Source: Pogona vitticeps
Lineage: Eukaryota > Chordata > Lepidosauria > Squamata > Agamidae
DNA length: 64,000 bases
Direction: 5' to 3'
Assembly (NCBI RefSeq): GCF_051106095.1
Contig: NC_135792.1
Coordinates: 13,263,501 to 13,327,500, forward strand
Part shown: one piece after another, positions 10,295 to 25,974 of the stretch
How positions within the stretch are numbered: position 1 is the first letter of the stretch
How the letters are laid out: the number at the start of each line of letters is the position of its first letter
The notes under the pieces: generated by a model
Told to the model about the DNA's origin: nothing
Database searches by the model: none
Seen by the model: only the letters and a program-made list of their open reading frames with translations
Translations under genes and position numbers: made by a program

Positions 10295-13200
10295 GTGGGT
10301 GTCACGGTAACGCCGCGGGCGAGCGGGCGGCGGGCATCTCCTCGGAAGCCAAGGAGGCGTGTGAAGGAGAGCGGGGGCGAGGCGGCCGTCGGCAAAGGAA
10401 GGAGGCGGAAGGGAAGGCGCTTTCCAAGGTTCTTGCGGGAGCGGGAGGAAAGCATCTTCTGGGTCCGGGGCTCCCTTTGCAAGCCCTCGCAGCGCTTTCG
10501 GCCTTCCCATGAGAGCAACTAAAAGAAATGGGGTGAGAAGGAAGGAAAACCCGAGTAACGGGTTCCCTCCGACGGCAGCTTGCGTGCATCAGCGCCCTCT
10601 TCTATAAGATGCACCAAATGTCACTTTTTTGGTGTGTGCGTTTATCGATAGGTGTTTTATGTCGCATATTTGCTACATATATACTGTGTGTGGGCGTGCA
10701 TGCATGTATAATTTGTTTATGTATACAATACATAGAAGAGAGGTGAAAGCGATGGGCAGTGTGCCTCCAGAACTGCAAATCTGAGAGAGATGCGATGGTT
10801 GTAATCTTCCCTAGCCTTTTACTTCACGTTAAACCCCCTCCCCGTGCCCTTGTATATAAAATGAGAACTGCCAGCTAATGCTTCAAGCACTTAGTATAGG
10901 AAATCTTGTCATAGCGTAACTATAGACACATTCTAGATGTGTGGTATATAAATCTAATAAATAAATAAACAAATATAATCTCTTAATTTCCCCCCCCTCT
11001 CTGATTTAGCAGATAGAGCTATCTTTGAAGAATTTGCCTCCTTAACAGGGTTGTGTGGAAAAAGCACCTTATCACTTTGCATGAAGAGGATTATGGATTT
11101 GTTTTGTATCAGCCCCACTGGGGCTGTGCTTCTTTTGCTCTCCAGTTGTTAATTCATGTATCTCATCATAGGGTTTCACCACATAACAAGTAAGATAGAT
11201 TTGTGCTGTGCATTCTGAGAATGTATATGTTTTTCTGTGAGTAGCTAAGAAATTAAGTCTTAACAGCTTTCCTTATGAAAAATGGAAGTGGACATTCTAA
11301 TGTTTCCTGTAGAATAAGTATATCCTTTTTCAGAATGCAGGGCGCAAACCTGTCTTGCCTGTTAAATGGTAAAACCTTACACACACTGAAGCCTGGATTT
11401 GCTTTTGCCTCCCTTTTCCTGATTCTCACCTTGCTTTAAATTAATTTCTTATGCATACATACATTCTCGTTCTATGCTGTTCTCCAGCGATACTGGAGAT
11501 TGACATTGGATGCCAACAACATCCGGACAACTGCAGGTTCCTCAGCCCTGTTCTAACTTGTGAGCTCCATAGATCTATGTGTTGCAATGCTCCCTATGTG
11601 GCTTTCCCAGTTCTCATTCTTTCAAGCTTCTATTGCCAGCTATCAGCTAACATTTGTCTGGTACTTTATCATAATAAATTCTATCCATTTCTTACTGGCT
11701 TCTTGCAGCAAGTTGAAAGAGAAGCAATGCAAACACAGCTCCCAATGGACTTCAAGGCTAATATGAAACCTCCTTCTGTGAACATAGTCGTCTGACCATC
11801 CCAATGAGCTCTCCTGCTTCTTTCTTTGAGTTGGTCTTCTACTTTTTAATCAAAATTGTCCTGTTTATTAGAACCTACTGAGCTGCTGCACTCTGATGTG
11901 GTGGGTCAGCCCATGTGCACTACCTTGGGGCCAGCATCGATTAATAGGTAGACTGAGGATTTAGAGGACACTTCCCTATAAAATCTGGTTGATCTTACAG
12001 AAGAGCTGAGAGTGAGGAGAGAACTTACAGACAGAGGCATGCGCACCACCTTGGGCTGACTTGAGAAAGGAGGGATATAAATGTAACAAATTGTTTTTCA
12101 AAAGAGTATCTCCCACTTTCATACAGGAGTTAAAATGGTCCTGGATCCCAAAAGGTTGAATAAGATGTGCTGCTTTACATGTATCATCGTTCAGAACTGT
12201 TAGAGCTGGAAATCCAAGAAGATAATTTTATTTTCTGTCTGTTTCTTTAATCTTCCAGCTTTGGGTCTGGTTATTTCCCCACATTAGTGTTATTCTGTTG
12301 TATACCTGTTTTCTGATTCACTCCTTACTCCTGGGAAATTAAATCATCACAGTTCTCTTATATCCATCTCAACAGTAAAAATTAGTACGCTCTTGATCAG
12401 GCTTGAATTGCCACAGGCATAGTGTGAGCAAACTGGATTTCTGTTTAGTGTTCCAGTCTGGTTGTAAAATGTCAGTGAAGGAATGATGGAAATTCTACGT
12501 ATGGTACTCTGTATTCAAAGGTGTTGCAAAAGGAACATAGTTAATGCTTTTCTTGACACTGGAGGTCATAACAAGCTGGAAAATTCTTATCAGTCTAGAC
12601 ACTTTTGGCTGCAGTGTCAATTGTATGCTTATCTAGATTAAACAGAAAGTCCATTCCTTTTATGAAAAGTGAAATAGTGCTGATAAAAATTCCTTTTGAA
12701 AGCATGGTATCACAACTGGCAGTGGGGGAAGTGAAAACAGAACATGCTTACCTAGTCTTAGACATGACAGTATTCAAAATAAAAGATACAATCAATCATC
12801 TGAAAGATGCATTCTTTAATGTGATGCTATTATTGCACCTGTTTGTAAGATAGTCCTTTTAGGTGATTGTGGCAGTTATTACTGGTGTTTGACCTTTGAT
12901 TTTAGGTATGGTACTGAATACAATTATGTACATGACCTGTAACACAGGAAATCACCATATGCAGTGTCATACTTTTTTTTCCTATTCTAACCTTAAGCCA
13001 GTTTTAGTTCCACTTAGAGTGGGACTTGTCTAAGAGTTGACAAGTTGCCTTCATTTCAATGGTTATACTCTAGTTGGGACTAAAATGGGATTTATCCCTC
13101 CAACAAGGTGCTTCTGTGCTGCCAAAAAGCTGCCTCCCTCTATAGGGTGGTTGCCCCACCACTGGCAATATCTTCCCAGATTGTTCAACTGGAGATTGTC

Positions 13201-13650
13201 CTCTGCTTTGAGCTATGGCTGTTCCCTGGTGCCACAGAGGGAGGAATGGAAGGAGAAATCCTCTAACTCTGGTGTCACTCGATACCATACTATGCGGTTG
13301 GATCTTGGTTGGTGGGTGGGGGTGGGGAAACTATCTGAAAGGAGTTCATACTGACGTGCCCTATTTCATTCTGGTGTGTTTACAGAGTCAGTAGATGATA
13401 TTGTTTGTACTGGTTGTCTAAACCACCATCTGCGCAGAGCACACTTTCTTCAGAAATATTTAATCAAACCTTTGATCAAGTATACAGATGCTTAAGAACA
13501 GGTCTGTCTCATTTTTTTCAGTAGGCTGCTGGGAGGGTTGCTCCCAGTGTACTTACATGAGATCAGCAAATACACATTCAGATCAAAGAAACAGTGGTTG
13601 AAATCCTGTTGGTGTACATGTACTCTGTGCAAGCTGGATAGCATCATCAT

Positions 13651-13973
13651 CCAGTGATGGATATTTTTAATTAAGTTAAAACCTCCTATCCCCTCCCTTT
13701 CATGTTCCAAGGCTCCATAGGGATCCTTTTTGCCCTTGAGAAACCTTGAGGAATCTCAGGATAGAGAGGAGCCTTTCCTATTGGAAAATTGCCACTGGAT
13801 CACCAGCAGCTCTCCTGATCTGGTGGCAGGGCCGTCACTGGCAATTTTCCAACGTCAAAAGTCCCCTCTCTGTCCTTAGGCTCCCTCGTGGCAAAAGGGT
13901 TCCCAAGGGAGCCTTGGAACCTGAAAGGGAGGGGATAGGAGCTTTTTAGGAAATTAAAGATATCTCTCACCAG
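13651..13973. mobile_element. Foldback (MITE-like) element
   Basis: The two halves are inverted copies. CCAGTGATGGATATTTTTAA at the left end pairs with the block ending TATCTCTCACCAG at the right. Further in, CCTCCTATCCCCTCCCTTTC pairs with GAAAGGGAGGGGATAGGAG, and GGAAAATTGCCA pairs with TGGCAATTTTCC near the centre. There is no transposase. Arms of about 150 bp would form a strong hairpin. The superfamily is unknown. Confidence 0.6.
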
Positions 13974-13974
13974 A

Positions 13975-14050
13975 TTTATTTGTTTATTTATTTATTCGAT
14001 TTGTATCCCGCCCATCTAGACTATGTCTACTCTGGGCAGCTTACAGTAAA
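13975..14050 (-). repeat. LINE/SINE 3' tail (TTTATTTATT-type)
   Basis: TTTATTTATTTATTCGATTT followed by GTATCCCGCCCATCTAGA is the reverse complement of a tail ending in GGGCGGTATATAAAT-like sequence plus AAATAAAT repeats. This tail is widespread in squamate retroposons. It abuts the foldback element. Confidence 0.5.
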
Positions 14051-14062
14051 AACATGAAAAAC

Positions 14063-14152
14063 AACATATAAATAATTAATATGTTAATTGTCCTTAACAT
14101 CTCATGCAACATATAAGCAATTAATATGTTAATTGTCATTAACATCTCACTG
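14063..14152 (+). repeat. 45-bp tandem duplication
   Basis: A 45-bp unit beginning AACATATAA and containing TTAATATGTTAATTGTC occurs twice in direct succession with a few differences, between a LINE-type tail and exon 2 of ZNF507. Confidence 0.75.
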
Positions 14153-14617
14153 GCTCATGCAGTGAAAATGTGCACCGACACGATTTCAGCCAGTAGGGTG
14201 TTGACACTGGGATAAGGTCTCCTTGTTTTGCTTCTAATGATGGACCACAAACGTTACTAAGACAAATTATAAGGTTGGCAAGAAAAAGGGCTAATTTAAG
14301 GTTCTTTTGATTCTGAACAAACTCACTAGACATGCAGCAGTTGTATAAAAGGGACATTCCCCCCCCCTCCGCAAGGAGGGCCACCTTTTGACAGCACAGA
14401 AGGATTTTGTTAATCTGTTGATACAAAGGACATTTGAAGTGCGAGTGCAGAGCATGTGTCTCTTTTTCACAGCTGAAGATGCAGCACTTACCATTTAGAA
14501 GGCAATCTTTTCTTATTCATTGTGAAATTAAAGAGGGGCTTCCTAAGGACTCAGTCATAACTCTTTGGTTGTGATTTTTGTGTATTTTATGTTTTGTTGT
14601 GTAACATAAACGCTTAG

Positions 14618-18618
<4,001 letters not shown>

Positions 18619-18724
18619 AGTCAGCTGCGAAGCCATGAGAGGGAGCAGCACAGCCTTCCGGAAATGTATTCCACAGCTTCATCAGACACACTGATCACTT
18701 GTAACGAAGTGGATGAAAGAGTTG
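18619..18724 (+). CDS. ZNF507: ZNF507 coding exon 3 (residues 705-739)
   Basis: The acceptor GCTTTCTAG precedes AGTCAGCTGCGAAGCCATGA. The first codons, SQLRSHEREQHSLP, supply the histidines (H710, H715) that complete the finger started by C694 and C697 in exon 2. The donor is placed after GTTG (GTACTG follows) and not four bases earlier, because only this choice gives one leftover base to join GG at the start of the next exon. The rest of the exon encodes a short linker, STASSDTLITCNEVDER. At 106 nt it is a small phase 0-1 exon that interrupts a zinc finger. Confidence 0.85.
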
Positions 18725-19319
18725 GTACTGTCTATCTTTTCAACTCACTTATTGCTTAGAGAGGGCATAATTTTTTAGCGTTGTAGTCCCCATCTAAGGG
18801 CTTCCGAGAAAATATTCAGTGTCGCAGCATTCTATGGAAAGGATTGCAACATTTAAAATACTGTACCTTATATTTTTCCCACTTGAGAGTCTTGATTGGC
18901 AACAAAGTTTGTAGTTTTACTTTTGAAACATATCTTGTTCGTGTTATAATGTGAGGGGGAAAAAGTGAAAATGTATTGTGTTCTGTTACTTGTTACACTT
19001 TCTTCAAATATAGCTAATTGCTAATGGTATGTTGCTAACATGCCACTTTTTACCAGCTTTCCCCCAAGTGACCCTTGGAAAGCATTTAGAAATAACAAGT
19101 AAACATTGCATAAGGAAAAAATAATAGGTAGCAGCCGTTACATTAATAACAGTCAACACATGATTTTTAAAAAGTATTGGCGGTGCGACGTTAGCCCAAA
19201 GTAACATGTTCCTTTTGAGCTCTAGCAGATTCTCTATGTGCCGTTGAGGTAATGAAAATAGTATGGAGTTTTCAAATGTTGCACCCGTTCCATAGAGAAT
19301 CACAACAAGGAAGGGTTTT

Positions 19320-19910
19320 TGTCAGTCCACACACAGGGAATTTGTGCCCTTCTTTTGCTGCTGCCCTTGTTTCCTTGGGCAAATCGCTATTCTGTTGAAA
19401 GAGCTCCCGAATCAGAAGGAAATGTTAGCAATTTTTCTTGATGATTCTTCCTTTCTGTCCTGACTCCCTCTTCCTGAATTGTGTGCAAGCCCTGCCTCGC
19501 TTGATAATGCTAGCTTTTTTATTTTAAATTCTTAGTTTGGCTGAAAATGTTCTGCTTTTAATGGCATTCATTAAACAAGAATTGAAGCTTTCCAAAGTAT
19601 CTTAGCAACTCTTTGCCGTCAAATTATGGCACGTTGCAGGAAAGGAGCCCTCTTGTCAGACAGATGTCACTTCCATAAAACAGTCCCGACCCAAGACGTT
19701 TATGGCACAGCATCTGTTTATGGGCACGTTCCCTAAGCAGGAGCATTCGTTTCATGTTTATGAAATCATTGGCACCCCTGTTCATCACGGCTGCGCTACA
19801 ACATTAAAGGGATCTTACCGCGTATGATTGGTTTGTAAATGACTGATAATGTAAGGCTGTTGTAATAATGTGCATAACACAAACACCTGCTTTTGCTACT
19901 AGATGGAAAT
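19320..19910. promoter_or_regulatory. Candidate conserved non-coding block in ZNF507 intron 3
   Basis: About 590 bp with no recognisable repeats and balanced composition. Forkhead-like cores recur (TGTTTATGGG, ATGTTTATGA), along with GATAATG and CATTAAA motifs. This texture resembles deeply conserved enhancers near developmental zinc-finger genes. It is an inference that needs alignment with other amniotes. Confidence 0.3.
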
Positions 19911-20559
19911 CAGTCACTTCATTATATACCACCAGGCTTGCCCTTATTTTGCTACCAGCCCACTCACCGTTACCTATAGACAGGGGATCAACCAGTTTCC
20001 AAATCCATCTGCCTGACTAAAATGTGCTGTGGAAGTTTTGTTTTGTGCAAAAAGAGAGAGTCTTAAGTCAGTGATATGCATGCGTGTATGTGAAATATTG
20101 TGCAGATTGTGATCGGACACTTATTACAGGGCAGTATGTTTTTATTTACCAACAAATGTTATTTCCTTGCTAGCTAGATGATTTAGTTGCGGGGGGGAAT
20201 CCTGATTGCTTACTGGGCTGCAAAAACCTTGGAATCCTCAGCCACAGCTATGCATGATTCAGGAGGGATTCCCAGGGCCCCTGTGAATGTTCCAGTGAGC
20301 CCTGGGATAGAGGTATTAAGTCCAGAGAATGCTGGGAAGCCTCTCGTATCGCAGTTTGTCACTTGAGTCATAATACCACCGAAAGAAGGTGTGGATTGTT
20401 TGTGCCCTTGCATCAGTCCTACTTGCTTTATACACAAAATAACTCCTGACTGCCAGTGTTGAGAGTAATAATGATATCATAAATAAATGGCATTGCAACC
20501 AGAATAAATGGCATTATTCTGGAATATGATATTTTTGTGCTCAATCAGCTTCTAAAAAT

Positions 20560-20850
20560 GGTGTTGAAAATTGTTCTGGTCACCACTCATAAATAAGGAT
20601 ATTGTGTGGTGAGGAAAGGAGCAACCCAGAATGATCAAGGGGATTTCGGCAACTCCCCTCTTAAGTCTGTGGGACTTTTTCTTCAAAGAAAATGTGAGAA
20701 GTGATGAAGGTGAATAAAATTCTCCATGTGTTGGAGAAAGTAGGTAGGGAGAACTTTCTTTGTCTCCTAATAATACAACCTGGGGTCATCCAGAATATGT
20801 ATTGGTTAACCTTATATCCATCAGGTGATAGAGGAAACATAGGGCTTTTC
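20560..20850 (+). repeat. CR1/L2-type LINE ORF2 C-terminal fragment
   Basis: GAGCAACCCAGAATGATCAA followed by GGGACTTTTTCTTCAAAG and GGAGAAAGTAGGTAGGGAGA corresponds to the RATKMIKG, LGLFSLEKRRLRGD and YNYL-type tail of CR1-like reverse transcriptase proteins. The frame is broken and the copy is old. Confidence 0.5.
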
Positions 20851-20918
20851 CACACAGGCCATAGTCAATTTGTGGAATTTGCTAGCACGAGGTATTGCAA
20901 TGACTACCAGAGTAGATG

Positions 20919-21682
20919 ATACCACTCTGTTTGCAGAAAGTGAGGAGGAATTAAAGAACCTTGTAATGAGGGTGAAAGAGGAGAGCGCAAAAAAATGGTG
21001 TGAAGCTCAACATCAAAAAAACCAAGATCATGGCCCATCACCTCCTGGCAAACAGAAGGGGGAAGATATGGAGGCAGTGACAGATTTTACTTTCTTGGGC
21101 TCTATGATCACTGCAGATGGAGACAGCAGCCACGAAATTAAAAGATGCCTGCTTCTTGGGAGGAAAGTGATGACAAACCTTGACAGCATCTTAAAAAGCA
21201 GAGACATCACCTTGTCAACAAAAGTCCGAATAGTCAAAGTTATGGTTTTTCCTGTAGTGATGTATGGAAGTGAGAGCTGGACCGTAAAGAAAGCTGACCA
21301 CCGAAGAATTGATGCCTTTGAATTGTGGTGCTGGAGGAGGCTCTTGAGAGTCCCCTGAACTGCAAGGAGAACAAACCTATCCATTCTAAAGGAAATAAAC
21401 CCTGAGTGCTCACTGGAAGGACAAATCCTGAAGCTGAGGCTCCAGTACTTTGGCCATCTCATGAGAAGAGAAGACTCCTTGGAAAAGACCTTGATGTTAG
21501 GAAAGTACGAAGGCAGGAGGAGAAGGGGACGACAGAGGATGAGATAGATGGACATTGTCTTCAAAGCGACCAACATGAATTTGACACAACTACGGGAGGC
21601 AGTGGAAGGCAGGAGGGCCTGGCGTGCTCTGGTCCATGGGGTCACGAAGAGTCGAACACGACTAAACGACTAGACTACGACG
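20919..21682 (+). mobile_element. 5'-truncated BovB (RTE) LINE
   Basis: The segment encodes the end of the BovB reverse transcriptase region (DDTTLFAESEEELKNL) and the C-terminal part (VMYGSESWTVKKADHRRIDA, ELWCWRRLLRVP), then the typical 3' end GGTCACGAAGAGTCGAACAC. Flanking 13-mers ACCAGAGTAGATG (20906-20918) and ACCAGAGCAGATG (21683-21695) differ by one base and form the target duplication. The left one overlaps BovB-like sequence, suggesting microhomology at the truncation. The frame carries small breaks, so it is non-functional but fairly young. Confidence 0.85.
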
Positions 21683-21870
21683 ACCAGAGCAGATGGCGTT
21701 AAAAGGGAAAATTATTAGTGATCAGGCTGTAAGTGGTTACTAATAATGGTGACAGTATATCACCTTGAGTATCACAAGCAGGATCAGTTTCTGGTGAGCG
21801 TGCATGCGAAGGTGCTCTTGTTCTCGTGCCATCTGCGACATTCCACTCTGCATCTGTTCGGCCACTGTGA

Positions 21871-22188
<318 letters not shown>

Positions 22189-22379
22189 TGAATGTGTATT
22201 ATTTTTAGAGAAATACATCATTTATCACTGATTCACTGACAGCATATTTAGAATCCACCAGTCTTATGCATGTCATTCCATAAACGTCTGCTGTTATAGA
22301 TACTAGAGTGTTTTGAGCTGGAAAAGATACCTGATGTAGAGAAGTTAGTTTGTTAATTACTCTTTTTCTTTTCTTTATT

Positions 22380-22790
22380 AAACCCAACTCTTTATTGATG
22401 CATTTGCAAGGTTACCACTTAGATGAATTACTAAGTTTACCTCCTTAGGTGAATTTTCCTATAATATCTCACAGTTGGCCAGGCTGATTAGCGCTTGAGC
22501 TGTAAAGAATACTTGGCAAATACTTAATTCTTCTTGATGACTTCTCAAATTGACAGGATCCCTTTCGGAAGAATTTTCAGGTCTGGCAAAATTCCATGCC
22601 TCCATGCAAGAACAGGCCAAAGATCACTTTTTTTTCTCATTAAAGTCTCCATAGTGTGTGCAAAACTATTTCTGTGCAAAACTAACATCCTTTCCTTTGA
22701 GAAGCAATACACAAACATACAGCAAGCACAGAAGGATTGGCTGATTGTTTAAAAAGACACAGATAACGTTTTTCCATGTTTCTGATCCTT
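22380..22790. promoter_or_regulatory. Possible conserved non-coding block in intron 4
   Basis: Repeat-free sequence with motifs such as GGCTGATTAGCGCTTGAGC, TACTTAATTC and CATTAAAG. It is distinguished from its surroundings only by texture and lack of repeats, so the call is weak. Confidence 0.2.
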
Positions 22791-23424
22791 GAAAGTCAAT
22801 GCAACAATGCAGCAGCCATTACTTTACACAATTTAAAGCAAAAAATATTCCCCCCCCCCTCCGAAACCCTACTTCCTCTTCTGGAGGCATCCAGAAGTAA
22901 TTATTTTTGCATCAGGAGTTTGGGATGTCTGAGTACTATCTGTTTGCATCTTTCTAATGGCCAAATATGGCCACTTCCAGGCTCAGAATGGCCCACAGCA
23001 GAGATTGGGGACAAACTGACACACAGCCCAACCTCAAGGTTGCTCCTCTTCCCTTAGACTCTTCCTGAAGTAAGCAACCTGGCGGATCTCAACCTTGGGA
23101 GATCCGTCAGTTATGACAGTGTTACCTGGATAGCAATCAACTTTGATTCTGTCAGTAGAGTTTGTTTGTTTTATAGGGTTTGTTTCTTTATAGAGTTTGT
23201 TTGTTTTATAGGCCGTCTTTCTCCTGATAAGGGAACGCAAGGTGGCTCACAGTTATTGAAAAAACAGATTTTTTTAAAAAAAACAAGGTAAACATTATCT
23301 TAAATAAAAAATAAGGTTTATAAGGTAAACATTGATTGGGTCCCCTTATCAGGAGAAAGGTTGCCTATGAATAAAATAACATTGATAGAATGCATTGATA
23401 GAATCCCGAAGTGAATTAGGAATG

Positions 23425-23565
23425 TATTCGCGAAGTCTTTCATGGCCAGGATCCAATGGTGATAGGTTTTTCGGGCTCTTTGGCCGTGTTCTGAAGGTTG
23501 TTCTTCCTAACGTTTTGCCAGTCTCTGTGGCCGGCATCTTCAGAGGACAGGAGTAGCACCAATTA
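23425..23565 (-). repeat. Dispersed repeat fragment, possibly Penelope-like
   Basis: The + strand text TTTTTCGGGCTCTTTGGCCG, TAACGTTTTGCCAGTCTCTG and GGCCGGCATCTTCAGAGGA belongs to a repeat frequently seen in reptile genomes. I associate it with Penelope-like elements from memory, with low certainty. The minus strand reads PLKMPATETGKTLGRTTF before decaying. Confidence 0.35.
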
Positions 23566-23590
23566 GGAATATCCAACATTTCTTGGATTC

Positions 23591-23790
23591 CCAATGTGGT
23601 GTAGTGAATAGAGTGATGGACTGGGACTCTGGAGACCAACCAGGGCTCAAATCCCCACTTGGCCATGGAAACTTGATTGGAGGAGTGGAACTGGTAAGAC
23701 CACTCCTTAAATATCTCGCTTACCTTGGAAGCCCTATTAGGGTTGCTATAAGTCATTCCGACTTAGTGGCACAGAACACACACAAATGTT
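23591..23790 (+). repeat. Sauria SINE
   Basis: The head CCAATGTGGTGTAGTGAATA and the B-box-like GGGCTCAAATCCCCACTTGG are followed by GTGGAACTGGTAAGACCACT and the tail AAGTCATTCCGACTTAGTGG, the organisation of tRNA-headed, BovB-tailed Sauria SINEs. The copy looks near full length. Confidence 0.75.
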
Positions 23791-23887
23791 TCTTAACTGC
23801 TCCCACCCTGCCATTGTTCCTCATAAGAATTTGTATTGACAAGGGGTAAATCTGCTGAGAATCAGCCGCTTCTTTCTTTTTCATCAG

Positions 23888-23992
23888 ATGTCGAGTGTGC
23901 GACTTTGCCACAACTAATATGAACAGTTTGAAATGCCATATGAGGCGACACCCACAGGAACACCAGGCAGTGCAGCTGATGGAGCAGTTCAA
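23888..23992 (+). CDS. ZNF507: ZNF507 coding exon 5 (residues 778-813), single-finger cassette
   Basis: The exon starts A TGT after the acceptor TTCATCAG and ends TTCAA before GTAGGT. It is 105 nt, phase 2 at both ends, and encodes CRVCDFATTNMNSLKCHMRR, H and PQEHQAVQLMEQFK: one C2H2 finger (C779, C782, H795, H799) plus a linker. The donor must be GTAGGT at 23993. The later GTACTT would put an in-frame TAG in the exon. Because exon 6 begins with the same A TGT in the same phase, skipping this exon would leave a normal finger array. Confidence 0.85.
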
Positions 23993-24304
23993 GTAGGTAC
24001 TTGCTAAGGAAAGCATGGCAAGGGCTGGAGCAGCAGCAGGAGGTCTTCTGTGAGCAATGCATTGATAATCAAGGCTCTTCAGATCTTGTGTCGATCTGTT
24101 CACAATTTGCTCAGATAAGGGGCTGTTTGTGACTTTCTGTTCTACCATTTCTAGTTTAGGAGGTCATGTCATTTTTTGTACCTCTCTGCCTGTATAATCT
24201 GATATTCTTGGGGCTAGTGGATAGCTGGGAGCCACAGCTGGCTCTTTAATAGACCTGAGAAATCTGTATTCACTAGCAGCTGAAAGAGGAAAAGTTGGGA
24301 GAAG

Positions 24305-24510
24305 AGCCTCGTGGCACAGTGGTTAAACTGCTGTCCTGCAGCCAAAACTGTGCTCATGACTCAGGGTTCAATCCCAGGCAGCCGGCTCAAGGTTGACTCA
24401 GCCTTCTATCCTTCCAGTGGTCGGTAAAATGAGTACCCAGCTTGCTGGAGGAGGGGCAATGTGTAGCCTGCATAATTAACTTGTAAACCACCCAGTGAGT
24501 GCTTGAAGCT
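24305..24510 (+). repeat. tRNA-derived MIR-like SINE
   Basis: AGCCTCGTGGCACAGTGGTT resembles an A box and CAGGGTTCAATCCCAGGCAG a B box. GGCTCAAGGTTGACTCAGCC and GGTAAAATGAGTACCCAGCT follow, a core found in a widespread squamate SINE. It is a diverged copy. Confidence 0.65.
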
Positions 24511-24684
24511 TTGCTTTGCTTTTGCTGATTAGTATTTTCTTTTTATTGTTTGATAAATATTTTAACAAGTGTAAGCTACTATGGGCATAGAGAGTTGTCT
24601 TCTCTCAAAGTACATGGTGGACTATTTGTTAGTAAATATTTGTCCATCTAATCCAGAATGTTCTACTTTCTGATACCAGTGTTA

Positions 24685-24835
24685 TAGAATCATAGAATAG
24701 TGAAGCTGGGAGGGGGCTATATGACCATCAAGTCCAACCCCCTACTCAATGCGGGAATACAAATCAAAGCAGATCTGCCAGGTGGTTGTCTAAGTTCCTC
24801 TTAAATGCCTCCAGTCTTGGAGCACTCAGAATAAT
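24685..24835 (-). repeat. CR1 LINE 3' end fragment
   Basis: ATAGAATCATAGAATAGTGA followed by ACCATCAAGTCCAACCCCCT is the reverse complement of a CR1 3' end, 5' truncated and without coding capacity. Confidence 0.7.
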
Positions 24836-24865
24836 GGTAAAGAATTATTTGATGTGTTTCACTAG

Positions 24866-25610
<745 letters not shown>

Positions 25611-25974
25611 ATTCCCAAGTCAGCTAGCTGGGAAGACAGTAACTGAAACTTCTGAAGACAGTTCCATTTCACTGACAGATAACTCGGAGGGACTGACAGT
25701 TTCAGATTTTTCTAACCAAACTACAATCAAAACCATTAGTTCTGATGAAAATCAGAATCCTTCTGCTACAACAAATACCTCTTGCAATTCTGACAAAACT
25801 ACTAGCCTGCCCCACCTTGGTACTGAATACTGTGTTCTGCTCTTCTGTTGCTGTATCTGTGGATTTGAATCTACCAACAAGGAGAATTTGTTGGATCATA
25901 TGAAGGAGCATGAAGGTGAAATTATAAACATTATTCTAAACAAGGACCATAGTGCCCCTCAGAGTGTAAGCTAG
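25611..25974 (+). CDS. ZNF507: ZNF507 last coding exon (residues 858-978)
   Basis: The exon continues in phase 2 from exon 6 and reads a Ser/Thr-rich linker followed by EYCVLLFCCCICGFES, NKENLLDHMKEHEGEI and NIILNKDHS, then TAG at 25972-25974. The C-terminal finger uses C938 and C941 with H954 and H958 and lies next to a cysteine run. This C-terminal block is the most recognisable part of ZNF507. Total length 978 residues is slightly longer than the mammalian protein. The exon probably continues as a long 3' UTR. Confidence 0.9.

Larger units (their letters stand above)
10050..10600 (+). promoter_or_regulatory. ZNF507: CpG-island promoter of ZNF507
   Basis: GC content and CpG density rise sharply here compared with the AT-rich flanks, and no TATA box is seen. 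The block contains an RFX X-box, a CACGTG E-box and a YY1-type site within about 125 bp, just before a likely non-coding first exon. It is the only CpG island upstream of the ZNF507 coding exons, so it is the natural promoter. Confidence 0.75.

Noticed and set aside
10078-10589. Overlapping open frames on both strands in the ZNF507 CpG island
   Set aside because: GC-rich DNA has few stop codons. No domain or splice logic supports coding.
13037-13354. Open frame of 105 codons in ZNF507 intron 1
   Set aside because: No recognised domain, no splice support, and a counter-strand open frame of similar length. Probably chance or a worn repeat.
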